From Serratia quinivorans (GTDB lineage Bacteria; Pseudomonadota; Gammaproteobacteria; Enterobacterales; Enterobacteriaceae), in assembly GCA_900457075.1 (NCBI GenBank), contig UGYN01000002.1:5580001-5644000 (forward strand): a DNA stretch of 64,000 nucleotides. Direction: 5' to 3'. Shown in pieces: positions 16,684 to 27,578 of the stretch. Position 1 is the stretch's first letter; each line of letters opens with the position of its first letter. A program made the position numbers and the translations under genes. The notes under the pieces are model-generated. The model saw only the letters and a program-made list of their open reading frames with translations. It ran no database searches and was not told where the DNA came from.

Positions 16684-18720
16684 TTATTTCGCCGCCGCCG
16701 GCTGCGCCTGATCAAGGTGCGCCAGATCCAGTGCGATGTGCACGGTTTCATCCAGATATGGGTCAGGTTCCTGGTAATCCTTCGGCAAATCTTCCAGGGC
16801 CTTCAGCGGCTTTTTACCGGCGCGCTGCAGGCGATCATTAACACGTTGCAGACGGGTAGCGTCATCATCGTGGTTCTCTTTCTCGCGCTGAACCAGGTTG
16901 AGAGAGACGATGTTACGCTTGTCCTTCAGCGCCTTGTAATGAGCGATATCCTGCGCGATGTACTGGAACTCGGGATCCTTGGCGATACGCTGCTCATGAT
17001 CCTTCAGCAGTTCAGGCTCAAACGGCTTCATGTCACCGGTTTTGGTGTAGGTCGCCGCATTGATGCTGTCCCACGGCATAGCGTTATCTTCAAACGCTTC
17101 ACCGGTTTCCGCCGGATCAATGCCGCTTGGCATCAGGATATCCGGGGTAACCCCCTTACGTTGGGTACTGCCGCCGTTAACGCGGTAGAACTTCTGAATG
17201 GTGTATTGCACCGACCCCAACGCCGGCCACTCCGGACGCAGCATCTGATCGTAAATGCGGTTCAGCGAGCGATACTGTTGCACGGTACCTTTCCCGAAGG
17301 TCGGTTCACCGACGATCAGCGCGCGACCATAGTCCTGCATTGCCGCGGCGAAGATCTCCGAAGCCGAGGCGCTGAAACGGTCAACCAGTACCACCAGCGG
17401 CCCCTTGTAATAGGTCACGCCGTCGGTGTCCGCGTCTTCACGCACTTTACCGTTGTTGTCACGTACCTGCACTACCGGGCCGCTCGGAATGAACAGACCG
17501 GACAGCGAAACCGCTTCGGTCAGTGCGCCGCCGCCGTTAGTGCGCAGGTCGATGATCAGGCTCTTGACGTTCTGCTTGGCCATCTTCTGCAACTGAACTT
17601 TCACGTCATCGGTCAGGCCCACGTAGAAGCCCGGAATGTCCATCACCGCGACTTTCTCTTTGCCGACGGTCTTGATGGTCATTTTCACCGCGCGGTCTTC
17701 CAGACGGATACGCTCACGGGTCAAGGTGACCACTCGGGTTTTAGTGCCCTTGCCGGCAGGCAGGATCTCCAGGCGCACCTTGCTGCCCTTCGGCCCTTTA
17801 ATCAGGGAAACCACGTCGTCCAGACGCCAGCCGATCACATCGACCACAGGCTTGCCCGCCTGGCCAACGCCGACAATACGGTCACCCACGGTGATCGCCT
17901 TGCTCTTCGCCGCCGGGCCACCTGGCACCATGGAGTTGATCAGGGTGTAATCGTCATCCATCTGCAACACCGCACCGATACCTTCCAGTGACAGGCTCAT
18001 CTCGGTATTGAACTGTTCGGTATTGCGTGGGGAGAGATAGTTGGTATGCGGGTCGATTTCATGCGCAAAGGCATTCATCGCCAACTGGAAAACGTCTTCG
18101 CTGTTGCTTTGCGTCAGGCGCTTGATGGCAAACTGATAGCGCTTGGTCAGCGTTTCACGAATTTCCTTGTCGGTCTTGCCGGTCAGCTTGAGGTTCAGCT
18201 CGTCATATTTGACTTTCGCATTCCACAGCGCGTCCAGTTCGGCCTTGTCTTTCGGCCACGGCGCTTTGCTGCGGTCGAGATCAATAGTGTCGTTGCCGGT
18301 GAAGCTCATTGGCTTTTCCAGCAGCGACAATGCATAGGTGTAACGCTCAAAACGGCGTTTCTGCGCCAGATTGTACAGCGCGTATGGCGTATCGAGCTTA
18401 CCGCTTTTCAGTTCTTCGCCCAGCTGATTACGCTTATTGGCGAATTGCGCTACGTCGGAGGCCAGCAGCACGTTATGGCTGTAGTCCAGCATATTCAGGT
18501 AACGATCGAAGATCTTGCCTGAAAAGTCCGCGTCGAGGGAAAACTGACGGTAATGAGAGCGAGTGAAGCGCGAAGTTACGCGCTCACTCACAGTGGCATG
18601 TTGCGGTTCCTGCTGCAGCTGAGGCAGTTGATCGATGCGGATGTTGGCTGGTTCCGCTCCGTAACTGACACCCGCCCACAACAGACCCGCGACTGCTGTT
18701 AATCTGACAAATTTGTTCAT
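16684..18720 (-). CDS. prc: Carboxy-terminal (tail-specific) protease Prc
   Basis: Periplasmic S41 protease that processes FtsI and degrades tagged proteins and MepS together with NlpI. 678 residues from ATG 18720, which opens a clear signal peptide ending VSYGAE. The PDZ region spans about residues 235-325, with GIGAVLQMDDDYT before it. The catalytic Ser-Lys dyad is in FSASASEIFAAAM and GEPTFGKGTVQQ. The C-terminal part has the usual DLPKDYQEPDPYLDE tail. It lies 19 nt after proQ, and the two are probably co-transcribed. Confidence 0.96.
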   Translation of the reverse strand: MNKFVRLTAVAGLLWAGVSYGAEPANIRIDQLPQLQQEPQHATVSERVTSRFTRSHYRQFSLDADFSGKIFDRYLNMLDYSHNVLLASDVAQFANKRNQLGEELKSGKLDTPYALYNLAQKRRFERYTYALSLLEKPMSFTGNDTIDLDRSKAPWPKDKAELDALWNAKVKYDELNLKLTGKTDKEIRETLTKRYQFAIKRLTQSNSEDVFQLAMNAFAHEIDPHTNYLSPRNTEQFNTEMSLSLEGIGAVLQMDDDYTLINSMVPGGPAAKSKAITVGDRIVGVGQAGKPVVDVIGWRLDDVVSLIKGPKGSKVRLEILPAGKGTKTRVVTLTRERIRLEDRAVKMTIKTVGKEKVAVMDIPGFYVGLTDDVKVQLQKMAKQNVKSLIIDLRTNGGGALTEAVSLSGLFIPSGPVVQVRDNNGKVREDADTDGVTYYKGPLVVLVDRFSASASEIFAAAMQDYGRALIVGEPTFGKGTVQQYRSLNRIYDQMLRPEWPALGSVQYTIQKFYRVNGGSTQRKGVTPDILMPSGIDPAETGEAFEDNAMPWDSINAATYTKTGDMKPFEPELLKDHEQRIAKDPEFQYIAQDIAHYKALKDKRNIVSLNLVQREKENHDDDATRLQRVNDRLQRAGKKPLKALEDLPKDYQEPDPYLDETVHIALDLAHLDQAQPAAAK

Positions 18721-18739
18721 GCCTTGGTTGGCCTCCGTA

Positions 18740-19450
18740 TCAGAACTGCAAGTGTTCTGCGCGCACAATCATCGCCAGACCGGAAGAGAGCTGCACACGT
18801 ACGCCATCTTTGGCGATTTCAAGTACGGTTGCATCCATCGCACTCTGGCCTGCTCTGACTTTGATTTCCTGGCCAATTTGCAGTTTAGAGATATCCGTGA
18901 CTGGCACACGACGCTGCTGGCTTTCCTCTTTGACTTCACGAGGTTGGCGAGCGGGCTGTGGGCGAGTTTGTGGGCGCGGCTTGCGGTTCTCCGGAGCGGC
19001 TCCGCCTTCGCGACGTGCAGCAGGTTTTTTACCGGCTGGACGTGGACGACGAGGTTCCGCAGCGGCTGATTCACCGGCAGCTTCACGTTTTTTGGCGTTT
19101 TGCTCGGCACGCTGTGCCTGAACTCGCGCTTTGGCTTCTTCAAGCTGTTGACGGGCATGATCGACATGCTGCTGTTCCAGCTCACCGCACGGGTTGCCGT
19201 CCAAATCAACGCGCTGTGCGCCAACTTTGACGCCGTACAGGTAACGCCAGCTTGAGGTGTACAGGCGCAGTGCAGAACGCAATTGCGTTTTGCTTAGGTT
19301 TTCTTCCCCCTGAACACGCTCGACCAGATCCTGAAAAATACCGATTTTCAACGGGCGAGCTTCGCCCTCGGCGCTAAAGCAGAGCGGAAAACGCTCGGCA
19401 AGAAAAGCAATGACTTCTTTACTAGAGTTCAACTTAGGTTGATTTTCCAT
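18740..19450 (-). CDS. proQ: RNA chaperone ProQ
   Basis: Global RNA-binding protein that stabilises sRNAs and mRNA 3' ends. N-terminal FinO/ProQ domain (residues 1-120, with [19 protein letters not shown] and LYTSSWRYL), a basic Ala/Pro/Arg linker (about 120-175) and a C-terminal SH3/Tudor-like domain ([17 protein letters not shown]...VRAEHLQF). Length 236, close to the E. coli protein. Immediately upstream of prc, as in other enterics. Confidence 0.96.
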
Positions 19451-19545
19451 GAAATTTCCTGATTACAACGGGTTTGCCAACCAGCGCAGGCATGAACAGG
19501 CGTCATTATAATGACGCCATCGGTAAATGCCACGTTAACCGTAGA

Positions 19546-20043
19546 TCAACTTGCCGTTACAGTGACATATTTCGCACTATCACACTGTTCCAGCTGCGCG
19601 CAAAGCCCCGCCACCACTGCTTCCAGGCCCCTTTCGTCCTGTTCGTCGAAACGTTGATAAACTGTGCTGTCGATATCGAGAACGCCGATAATCTGACCGC
19701 CAACGTTGAGCGGCAGCACAATTTCTGCATTACTGGCCGCGTCGCAGGCGATATGACCAGGGAACTCATGGACATCACCAACGCGCTGCACGCGATTTTC
19801 CGCCACGGCGCTGCCGCATACTCCTTTGCCAACCGGAATGCGCACACAGGCGATTTTTCCCTGGAACGGACCCAGCACCAGTTGGGTGCCGTCCATCAGG
19901 TAAAATCCGACCCAGTTAACGTCGTCAAGGCGCTCATTGATCAGCGCACTGGCGTTGGACAACGCGGCGATAAAGTTGGTTTCCCCGTCGAGCAGCGCGC
20001 ACAAATCACGTTTTAATTCCGCGTAGAATTGTTCTTTTGTCAT
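19546..20043 (-). CDS. msrC: Free methionine-(R)-sulfoxide reductase
   Basis: GAF-domain enzyme (formerly YebR) reducing free Met-R-sulfoxide, 165 residues. Conserved WVGFYLMDG, LGPFQGKIACVRIPVGKGVCG and CDAASNAEIVLPL segments contain the three cysteines expected for catalysis and resolution. It lies about 95 nt upstream of proQ on the same strand and is divergent from letA. Confidence 0.94.
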   Translation of the reverse strand: MTKEQFYAELKRDLCALLDGETNFIAALSNASALINERLDDVNWVGFYLMDGTQLVLGPFQGKIACVRIPVGKGVCGSAVAENRVQRVGDVHEFPGHIACDAASNAEIVLPLNVGGQIIGVLDIDSTVYQRFDEQDERGLEAVVAGLCAQLEQCDSAKYVTVTAS

Positions 20044-20286
20044 GTGTTAACCATTAATACAGTGAAGAAGGCCACTAGCCCAAGTCTTAAGCCCTATAAA
20101 ATAAGCATTAAATGCGTATAGCCACAAGGTTAATCATCTGTTGCTTCACAAAACCCTACCGGGCAGGGTATGTTTGCCGCTCAGAAACCCTGTTTTGCCG
20201 CCCGGTGCTTGGCCCTATAAGGCACGGACAGATTTATTTTTCAGCTACGCTAATCGATACGGCGAGCTCTGGGGCAGTTTTTTGTC

Positions 20287-21537
20287 ATGATGAAAATACA
20301 CGCGATCACCGGCCCGCTATCCAAAGCACGCCACCAACGCTGTTGCGAATGCGACCTGCTGTTTGTATTGCCGCCACTGAGCGGCAAACAGGCGGCCTAC
20401 TGCCCGCGCTGCGATGCCAAGGTGGTCAGTGGCCGTGACTGGTCGATGACCCGACTGACCGCCATGGCGGTTACCATGCTGCTGTTGATGCCCTTCGCTT
20501 TCAGCCAGCCGCTGATCAGCATCCGTCTGCTGGGGGTGCGCATCGACGCCAGCCTGCTGGAAGGCATCTGGCAGATGAGCCACCAGGGGGATCCTCTCAC
20601 CGCCAGCATGGTGGCGTTTTGCACTATTGGCGCCCCGCTGACGCTGGCGCTGTCGCTGCTTTACCTGCGTTTCGGCCATGCACTGGGCATGAACCTGCGG
20701 CCAGTGCTACTGATGCTCGATCGCTTGAAAGAGTGGGTGATGCTCGATATTTACCTGATCGGCATGGCGGTGGCGACAATCAAAGTAAAAGAATACGCCG
20801 ATATCCAGGCCGGCAGTGCGCTGATCGCTTACCTGGCGCTCACCCTGCTCAGCATCCTGACGCTGATCCACGTCAATCTGGAACAGCTGTGGGAACGCTA
20901 TTATCCGCAGGAACAGCCGAAAGGCCTGCCAACGGCGCTGCATATCTGCCTGTCCTGCCATTTCACCGGTTACCCAGACCAGCGTGGGCGTTGTCCACGA
21001 TGCCACATTCCGATGTGCCATCGGCAGCCCTACAGCCTGCAAAAAACCTGGGCGGCGCTGATTGCAGCGATGATTTTACTGATCCCGGCCAACCTGATGC
21101 CGATCTCCATCATTTACGCCAATGGCGCACGAATGGAAGACACCATCTTCTCCGGAGTGGTCTCACTGGCGACCTCCGGCAATGTACCGATCGCCGCCAT
21201 CGTGTTCATTGCCAGCGTACTGGTGCCCTTTACCAAGGTCATCGTGCTGATCACCTTGCTGCTGAGTATTCATTTCAAGACCTCGCACAGCCTGAAAACC
21301 CGTATTCGCCTGCTGCGTCTGGTCACCTGGATCGGCCGTTGGTCGATGCTCGATCTGTTTGTTATTGCTTTAATGATGTCGCTGGTGAATCGCGACCAAT
21401 TGTTATCTTTTACTATGGGGCCGGCAGCCTTTTATTTTGGGTCTGCGGTTATTTTAACTATTCTTGCCGTAGAGTGGCTGGATAGCCGATTGATTTGGGA
21501 TGCACATGCAACAGGAAACGCCGAATACACCGACTGA
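20287..21537 (+). CDS. letA: Lipid transport membrane protein LetA
   Basis: Inner-membrane partner of the MCE tunnel protein LetB, moving phospholipids between inner and outer membranes; formerly YebS, PqiA family. 416 residues with two zinc-ribbon-like cytosolic modules (CCECD...CPRCDAK and CLSCHFTGY...CPRCHIP), each followed by four transmembrane helices. Two ATG codons in tandem open the gene (20287 and 20290). The gene overlaps letB by about 30 nt. Confidence 0.95.
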   Translation: MMKIHAITGPLSKARHQRCCECDLLFVLPPLSGKQAAYCPRCDAKVVSGRDWSMTRLTAMAVTMLLLMPFAFSQPLISIRLLGVRIDASLLEGIWQMSHQGDPLTASMVAFCTIGAPLTLALSLLYLRFGHALGMNLRPVLLMLDRLKEWVMLDIYLIGMAVATIKVKEYADIQAGSALIAYLALTLLSILTLIHVNLEQLWERYYPQEQPKGLPTALHICLSCHFTGYPDQRGRCPRCHIPMCHRQPYSLQKTWAALIAAMILLIPANLMPISIIYANGARMEDTIFSGVVSLATSGNVPIAAIVFIASVLVPFTKVIVLITLLLSIHFKTSHSLKTRIRLLRLVTWIGRWSMLDLFVIALMMSLVNRDQLLSFTMGPAAFYFGSAVILTILAVEWLDSRLIWDAHATGNAEYTD

Positions 21538-24139
21538 AGCGCGGGTCAAAAACAAGCGCCGTATTTCGCCATTCTGGTTACTGCCGTTTATTGCCCTGCT
21601 GATCGCGGGGTGGCTGGTCTATAACAATTTCCAGGAACGCGGTACCACGGTGACCATTGATTTCCAGTCCGCGGCGGGCATTGTCGCCGGGCGTACTCCG
21701 GTACGTTATCAGGGGGGTGGAAGTAGGCACCGTACAGAGCATCAGCCTGAGCAAGGATCTGCGCAGCATTGTGGTCGAAGCCAGCATCAAGAGTGACCTG
21801 GAAGATTCCCTGCGCGACGGCACCCAGTTTTTGGCTGGTCACGCCCAAAGCCTCGCTGGCGGGCGTGTCTGGCCTGGATGCCCTGGTGGGCGGCAACTAT
21901 ATCGGCATGATGCCGGGCACTGGGAAACCTCAGACCCACTTCACCGCGCTCGATACCCAGCCCAAGTATCGGCTGAACACCGGTGAGCTGATGATTCATC
22001 TGCACGCTGACGATCTCGGCTCGCTCAACACCGGTTCGCTGGTGTATTACCGCAAGATCCCCGTTGGTAAGGTCTATGACTACACCATCGCCGAAGGCAA
22101 TAAGGGCGTCACTATCGACGTGCTGATCGACCGTCGCTTTGCCAATCTGGTGAAGGGCAGCAGCCGTTTTTGGAACGTCTCGGGCTTCAAGGGTGATTTC
22201 AGCCTAGCGGGCGCCTCGGTGCAGATGGAAAGCCTGGCCGCGCTGGTCAACGGCGCCATTGCCTTTGACTCACCGCTAGATGGTCAGCAGGCCAAGGCCG
22301 ATCAAAGCTATACCCTGTATCCGGATCTGGCACACAGCCAGCGCGGCGTGAATATTACGCTTGATCTGCCGAGCGGCAATAACCTGAGTGAGAACCGCAC
22401 GCCGCTGATTTATCAGGGATTACAGGTGGGCACCCTGACCAAACTGACCCTGCAGCAGGACAGTAAGGTCACCGGTGAACTGACCATCGACCCGTCGGTG
22501 GTGGATTTAATGCGCAGCGGCACGCGGATTGTCATGCGCAGCCCACGCCTGAGCCTTAACGACGCCAAACTCAGCCAGTTGCTAACCGGCAATACGCTGG
22601 AACTGGTACCGGGCGAGGGTGAACCGCAACAGCATTTCAACGTGCTGGACAGCAGCGAAACCCTGCTGCAACAGCCGGGCGTACTGACCGTAACGCTGAA
22701 CGCGCCACAGAGCTACGGCATTGACGTCGGCCAGCCGCTGGTGGTGCACGGCGTTAAGGTCGGTCAGGTGATGAGTCGTGCCCTGACGGACAACGGCGTG
22801 GTATTTACTGCCGCCATCGATGCCCAATATCGCCGCCTGCTGCACAAAGACAGCAAGTTCGTGGTCAACAGCCGCGTCGACGTCAAACTGGGCCTGGACG
22901 GCATGGAAGTGCTGGGGGCCAGCGCGCAAGAGTGGCTGGACGGCGGCGTGCGTATCATCCCCGGCAGCAAGGGCGAGCCTGTCGGGCAGTATCCGCTGTA
23001 TGGCAATAGTGAAAAGGCCGAGGCCGGTATTATCGGCAACAGCCCTACGCCAACCCTGACGTTGACCGCCGTCAGCCTGCCGGACGTGCAGGCCGGATCG
23101 GTGGTGCTGTACCGTAAATTCCAGGTGGGCGAGATTGTTAACGTGCGTCCAAAGGCCAACGAGTTCGAAGTTGATGTTTATATCAGCCCGGAATACCGCA
23201 AGCTGCTGACCAGTGAAAGCATTTTCTGGGCCGAAGGCGGGGCCAAGGTGCAATTGAACGGCAGCGGCCTGACGGTGCAGGCTTCACCACTCAACCGGGC
23301 GCTGAAAGGGGCTATCAGTTTCGATAATTTGCAGGGCGTCACGCTGAGCAAAGGCGCCAAAACGCATGCTGTACGCCACAGAAACCGCCGCCCGCGCGGT
23401 AGGCAGCCAGATAACCCTGAAAACTTACGACGCCAGTAAAGTGTCGGCAGGCATGCCACTGCGTTATCTCGGTATCGATATCGGCCAGGTCGATTCGCTA
23501 AAATTGGCGCCAGAGCGTAATGAAGTCCTGGTCAAGGCCGTGCTGTACCCGGAATACGTGCAGACCTTCGCCCGTCTTGGCAGCCGGTTCTCCATAGTAT
23601 CACCAGAGATTTCCGCCGCCGGGGTCAGCAACCTCGACACCCTGTTGCAGCCCTATATTAACGTGGAGCCAGGCCGTGGGCGCGAACTACGCAGCTTTGA
23701 ACTGCAAGAGGCCACGATCACCGACTCGCGCTACCAGGACGGCCTGAGCGTGATCCTCGACGCCGCCGAAACCGGCTCGTTGCAGATTGGGACTCCGGTA
23801 CTGTTCCGTGGGGTCGAAGTGGGTACCGTGACAGGCTTCTATCTGGGTGCCATGTCCGATCGCATCCACGTCGCGCTGCGTATCAGCAAGAAGTACCAGT
23901 ATCTGGTGCGTAACAACAGCGTGTTCTGGCTGGCTTCCGGCTACAACCTGCAGTTCGGCCTGACCGGCGGCGTGATCAAAAGTGGGACCTTCCAGCAGTT
24001 TATTCGCGGCGGCATTGCTTTTGCCACTCCGCCGAGTATTCCGCTGGCGCCGAAGTCAACGCCGCACAAGCACTTTATGCTGAATGCGGAAGAGCCAAAA
24101 GACTGGCGTGAATGGGGCACCGCCATCCCTAAAGAGTAA
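21506..24139 (+). CDS. letB: Multi-MCE-domain intermembrane lipid transporter LetB (three frameshifts)
   Basis: Single-pass inner-membrane protein whose seven MCE domains stack into a periplasm-spanning tunnel for phospholipids (formerly YebT). N-terminal [13 protein letters not shown] then one TM helix; repeated MCE starts such as [35 protein letters not shown] and [12 protein letters not shown] are visible. Three single extra bases break the frame: a G in the run 21712-21717, a T in 21828-21832 and an A in 23359-23362. Removing them gives 876 residues, within one of E. coli LetB, so the gene is very likely intact in the organism. ATG 21500 is an alternative start. Confidence 0.92.
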
Positions 24140-24154
24140 ATTCCTCACCCTCTC

Positions 24155-24188
24155 AGGGGCTCGGCAATGCCGGGCCCCTACTTTTTTC
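24155..24188 (+). terminator. Terminator after letB
   Basis: AGGGGC / GCCCCT outer stem enclosing CGGC-AAT-GCCG, followed by ACTTTTTT. It lies 16 nt after the letB stop. Confidence 0.85.
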
Positions 24189-24241
24189 GGTTTGTGGTAA
24201 ACTCCCGCCCTTATTTTGATAGCTGCCAGAGAGCTCACCCC

Positions 24242-25678
24242 GTGGCCAAACCCGCCTGCGTTTTTTTGCCGCCCGCCTTTCTCGAGGCGACGCGCGCCAT
24301 CATGCCCGCCGACCTGTCGATGGACGATTTCATTGCCGCCTGCCAGCGCCCGCTGCGCCGCAGTCTGCGAGTTAATACGCTAAAAATCAGCGTCACCGAC
24401 TTTCTGACGCTGGTGCAAGATTATGACTGGCGTCTGGAGCCCATCCCCTGGTGCGCGGAAGGCTTTTGGATCGAACGCGGGGACGAAGAACTGCGGCTGG
24501 GCAGCGCTGCTGAACACCTGAGCGGCCTGTTTTACATTCAGGAGGCCAGCTCAATGCTGCCGGTCAGTGCGCTGTTCGCCGGAGCCGAAGCACCAAGCCG
24601 GGTACTGGACGTAGCGGCCGCACCAGGATCCAAAACCACCCAGATTGCGGCGCTGATGAACAATCAGGGCGGCATTGTCGCCAATGAATACTCCGCCAGC
24701 CGGGTCAAGGTATTGCACGCCAACATCAGCCGCTGTGGCGTGAAGAATGTGGCCCTGACCCATTTTGATGGCCGGGTGTTCGGCGCTGCGTTGCCGGAAA
24801 GCTTCGACGCCATTTTGCTCGATGCCCCCTGCTCTGGTGAAGGTGTGGTGCGTAAGGATCCGGACGCCATGAGTAACTGGTCACCGGAAAGCGTGACCGC
24901 CATTGCCGACACCCAGCGTGAGCTGATCGACAGTGCCTTCCATGCTCTGGCGCCCGGCGGCGTGATGGTTTACTCCACCTGCACGCTCAACGCGCAGGAA
25001 AATCAGCAGATCGTCAACGGGCTGCTGGCAACCTACGGCGATGCGGTCAGCATTGAACCGCTGGGTGACTTGTTCCCCGGTGCTAAGCAGGCGTTAACCG
25101 CCGAAGGTTTTCTGCACGTGTTCCCACAAATCTACGACAGCGAAGGCTTCTTCGTGGCGCGGTTGCGTAAGCACCACTCCGTCCCCCCGCTGGCAAAGCC
25201 AAGCTATAAGCTGGGCAAATTCCCGTTCACTCCGCTTTCCGCTAAGGATTCGGCCGAGATCGCTCAGGCCGCAGCGGCCTCCGGATTAGCCTGGGATAAA
25301 ACCAGCCGTCTGTGGGCTCGCGATAAAGAAATCTGGCTGTTCCCTGCCGAACTGGAAGCACTGGTTAATAAAATTCGCTTCTCGCGTATCGGGCTGAAAC
25401 TGGCCGAGCGTTTCACCAAAGGCTACCGCTGGCAGCATGAAGCGGTTATCGCACTGGCGGTTGCCGACGGCAAACAGCGTTTTGAACTGGACGCCACGCT
25501 GGCGCAGGAGTGGTTCCACGGCCGTGACCTCTACCCGGAGCCACCGCCGCAGACCGATGAATGTATTGTCACCTACCAGCAACAGCCGCTGGGTATCGCC
25601 AAACGCATCGGCAGCCGGATTAAAAACAACCTGCCGCGCGAACTGGTTCGTGACGGCGTGTTGGATTTCCATCAATAA
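24242..25678 (+). CDS. rsmF: 16S rRNA (cytosine(1407)-C(5))-methyltransferase RsmF
   Basis: SAM-dependent RNA m5C methyltransferase (formerly YebU). Motifs: SAM-binding [14 protein letters not shown], the two catalytic cysteines in DAPCSGEGV (motif IV) and YSTCTLN (motif VI), and a C-terminal PUA-like domain. GTG at 24242 is chosen because it gives 478 residues, the family length, and the aligned N-terminus ([15 protein letters not shown]); the open frame begins earlier inside the letB terminator. Confidence 0.94.
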   Translation: MAKPACVFLPPAFLEATRAIMPADLSMDDFIAACQRPLRRSLRVNTLKISVTDFLTLVQDYDWRLEPIPWCAEGFWIERGDEELRLGSAAEHLSGLFYIQEASSMLPVSALFAGAEAPSRVLDVAAAPGSKTTQIAALMNNQGGIVANEYSASRVKVLHANISRCGVKNVALTHFDGRVFGAALPESFDAILLDAPCSGEGVVRKDPDAMSNWSPESVTAIADTQRELIDSAFHALAPGGVMVYSTCTLNAQENQQIVNGLLATYGDAVSIEPLGDLFPGAKQALTAEGFLHVFPQIYDSEGFFVARLRKHHSVPPLAKPSYKLGKFPFTPLSAKDSAEIAQAAAASGLAWDKTSRLWARDKEIWLFPAELEALVNKIRFSRIGLKLAERFTKGYRWQHEAVIALAVADGKQRFELDATLAQEWFHGRDLYPEPPPQTDECIVTYQQQPLGIAKRIGSRIKNNLPRELVRDGVLDFHQ

Positions 25679-25687
25679 TCCCCTGTC

Positions 25688-25711
25688 ACTGGCCGGAAAA
25701 CTCCGGCCAGT
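25688..25711 (+). terminator. Hairpin after rsmF
   Basis: Perfect 10-bp stem ACTGGCCGGA / TCCGGCCAGT with loop AAAC, ten nt after the stop; the T-tract is poor (TAATA). Confidence 0.65.
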
Positions 25712-25720
25712 TAATACCGC

Positions 25721-25750
25721 TAATAATATTCCGACAGGAGAATATTATTA
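25721..25750. repeat. AT-rich perfect inverted repeat upstream of the pilus operon
   Basis: TAATAATATTC (25721-25731) and GAATATTATTA (25740-25750) are exact inverted copies with an eight-base spacer CGACAGGA. It sits 206 nt before the first pilin gene and could be a regulator-binding site. Confidence 0.5.
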
Positions 25751-25955
25751 TTCTAATAATTTTCCCCTCTGGGTATTCTCGCCCTTTCCATTGAGAAGAT
25801 AACGACGCCTTTCAAAATAAAGAAAATTTTCATCCTCTCACCAAGACAATTCCGGGTTCTTACTCTATTAATTAAACTGTAAATACATTAATGCGTTTAT
25901 CCATTTCCGGATGGCGTTTTTTGGGGCTCACCTTTAACACGGCAAGGAAAAAGAC

Positions 25956-26495
25956 ATGAAAAAAATTCTGATGGCATTGACCTCGGCAGCCACCTTGCTG
26001 TGCGCGAGTGGTGCAGCCAACGCAGCTGGCACTATTCAGGGTAACCTCGGGGTAACCTTAACCATTGGCGCAGGTTGCGTGGTCGGCGGCGGTAACAGCG
26101 CGGGGAGCGCCAACGACTTTGGCTCTATCGACTTCGGTACCTATTCTTCCCTGTCCAACATTATCGACGCCAGCGCAACCGGTTCCGGCGGTGCGGGGAC
26201 TTTGTCGCTGACCTGCACCACAGGGACCGCCTACACCGTGGCATTAAACAACGGTTTGCATGTAGGTGCCGGTAACCAGCGCCAAATGGCCAGTACGGCG
26301 GGTGCCTTGATCAAGTACAACCTCTACCAGGATCAGGCCCGCGCTACCGCCTGGTCCAGCGGTGCCAACGCCCTGACCGGCACCGGTACTGGCGCAGCGG
26401 TTCCGTTGATTGTCTATGCCCGTGTCCCGGCGGCAGCCACCACGCCCGATCCTGATACCTACAACGATACGGTGACCATGACGGTAACCTGGTAA
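25956..26495 (+). CDS. csuA/B: Major pilin, Csu-type (spore coat protein U domain)
   Basis: A 179-residue secreted protein: signal peptide MKKILMALTSAATLLCASGAANA, then one SCPU (spore coat U) domain beginning TIQGNLGVTLTIGAGCVV and ending in the beta-strand YNDTVTMTVTW used for donor-strand exchange. Two cysteines (GAGCVV and LTCTTG) would form the fold's disulfide. First gene of a six-gene archaic chaperone-usher operon in the order of Acinetobacter csu (A/B, A, B, C, D, E), so most likely the major rod subunit. AAGGAAAAAGAC precedes the ATG. Confidence 0.9.
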   Translation: MKKILMALTSAATLLCASGAANAAGTIQGNLGVTLTIGAGCVVGGGNSAGSANDFGSIDFGTYSSLSNIIDASATGSGGAGTLSLTCTTGTAYTVALNNGLHVGAGNQRQMASTAGALIKYNLYQDQARATAWSSGANALTGTGTGAAVPLIVYARVPAAATTPDPDTYNDTVTMTVTW

Positions 26496-26497
26496 CA

Positions 26498-27001
26498 GTG
26501 CGGCAGGTTGTTTTGGGCTGTGGATTGCTGGCGTTAAGCCTGGCGGCGAATGCCGATAGCAAAACCGCCACTATTGGCGTCAGCGCCACCTTGTTGAAGG
26601 CATGTGAAGCCGGCAGCAGTTCGGGTGGCAATGTCAGTTTCGGCTCACTGGACTTCGGTACGGTCTATTTCCTCACCACCAGTGTCAGCGTAGCGGGTCA
26701 GCAAAACGCCGGAGCCATTCGCGTCAAATGCAACAATGGCACCAGCTACAATGTCCTGCTTAACGGGGGGCAAAGCGGTAACACCGCTGCCCGCTATCTG
26801 AAAAGCGCCGCCGGCCAGCAGGTGAACTACAACCTGTATACCAACAGTTCGCACAGCATCATCTGGGATAACCTGACCGGGGTGTCGCAAACCGCCAACG
26901 GTCAGGACAACTGGTTACCGGTGTACGGCATGATCCCGGTGCAATCCACCCCGCCGATCGGCAGCTACACCGATACCGTGCAGGTCACCATCAATTGGTA
27001 A
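26498..27001 (+). CDS. csuA: Csu-type minor pilin, SCPU domain
   Basis: Second pilin subunit, 167 residues, starting at GTG two nt after the previous stop. Signal peptide VVLGCGLLALSLAANA followed by an SCPU domain (TATIGVSATLLKACEAG ... YTDTVQVTINW). Cysteine pair CEAG/KCNNG. Probably translated by reinitiation after csuA/B because no separate ribosome site is seen. Minor subunit or adaptor role inferred from position. Confidence 0.85.
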   Translation: MRQVVLGCGLLALSLAANADSKTATIGVSATLLKACEAGSSSGGNVSFGSLDFGTVYFLTTSVSVAGQQNAGAIRVKCNNGTSYNVLLNGGQSGNTAARYLKSAAGQQVNYNLYTNSSHSIIWDNLTGVSQTANGQDNWLPVYGMIPVQSTPPIGSYTDTVQVTINW

Positions 27002-27555
27002 TGGCAATGCGTATTTTAAGCGGTGGTTTACTGCTCTGGATGATAACGCCACCGGTATTGGGCGACACCGGCGTCAACGATCAGCAAAAGACCCAGGCAA
27101 TGACCGTCAATGCGACGGTGGTTAAAGGCTGCATCCTGGGTAGCGGCAGCAGCGACGTCACCACTTTCGGCAACCTCAGCTTTGGTCAGGTCTCTTCGTT
27201 AGCCAGCAACATCAGCATTGTTTCCAGCTCCGGGGCCGGTTCCGTGCTGTTTCGCTGCAATCCTGGTCTGAGCGTCACGCTGGCGCTTGGCATCGGCAAC
27301 AACGTCACCGGCTCCATCTCCGCCGGACGCAAATTAAAAAACACCCTGACTCCAGAAACCCTGATTTATCAACTCTATCAGGACAGTAACTATTCCACCA
27401 TTTGGGGCGATGGCACCAACGGCGGCAGCACCGAGATCGTCGCTGCCACCGGTAGCACCCAGGAAATAAAAGTTTATGCCCGTTTGTTCTCGACCAGTAC
27501 CCTGCCCACCAGTGGCACTTACAGCGATACGGTCTTACTGACGGTCACTTATTAG
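27001..27555 (+). CDS. csuB: Csu-type minor pilin, SCPU domain
   Basis: Third SCPU-domain subunit, 184 residues. The ATG at 27001 shares its A with the preceding TAA, and a second ATG at 27007 is nearly as likely. Signal peptide MRILSGGLLLWMITPPVLG, core VNATVVKGCILGSG, FRCNPGLSV, terminal strand YSDTVLLTVTY. Position suggests a minor subunit near the pilus tip. Confidence 0.85.
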   Translation: MAMRILSGGLLLWMITPPVLGDTGVNDQQKTQAMTVNATVVKGCILGSGSSDVTTFGNLSFGQVSSLASNISIVSSSGAGSVLFRCNPGLSVTLALGIGNNVTGSISAGRKLKNTLTPETLIYQLYQDSNYSTIWGDGTNGGSTEIVAATGSTQEIKVYARLFSTSTLPTSGTYSDTVLLTVTY

Positions 27556-27578
27556 TATTTTGAAATAAGGATTTAGCC

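Noticed and set aside
16717..17991. 424-codon open frame on the plus strand
   Set aside because: It lies wholly antisense to prc, whose catalytic motifs and length are intact; the composition is that of a mirrored GC-rich gene.
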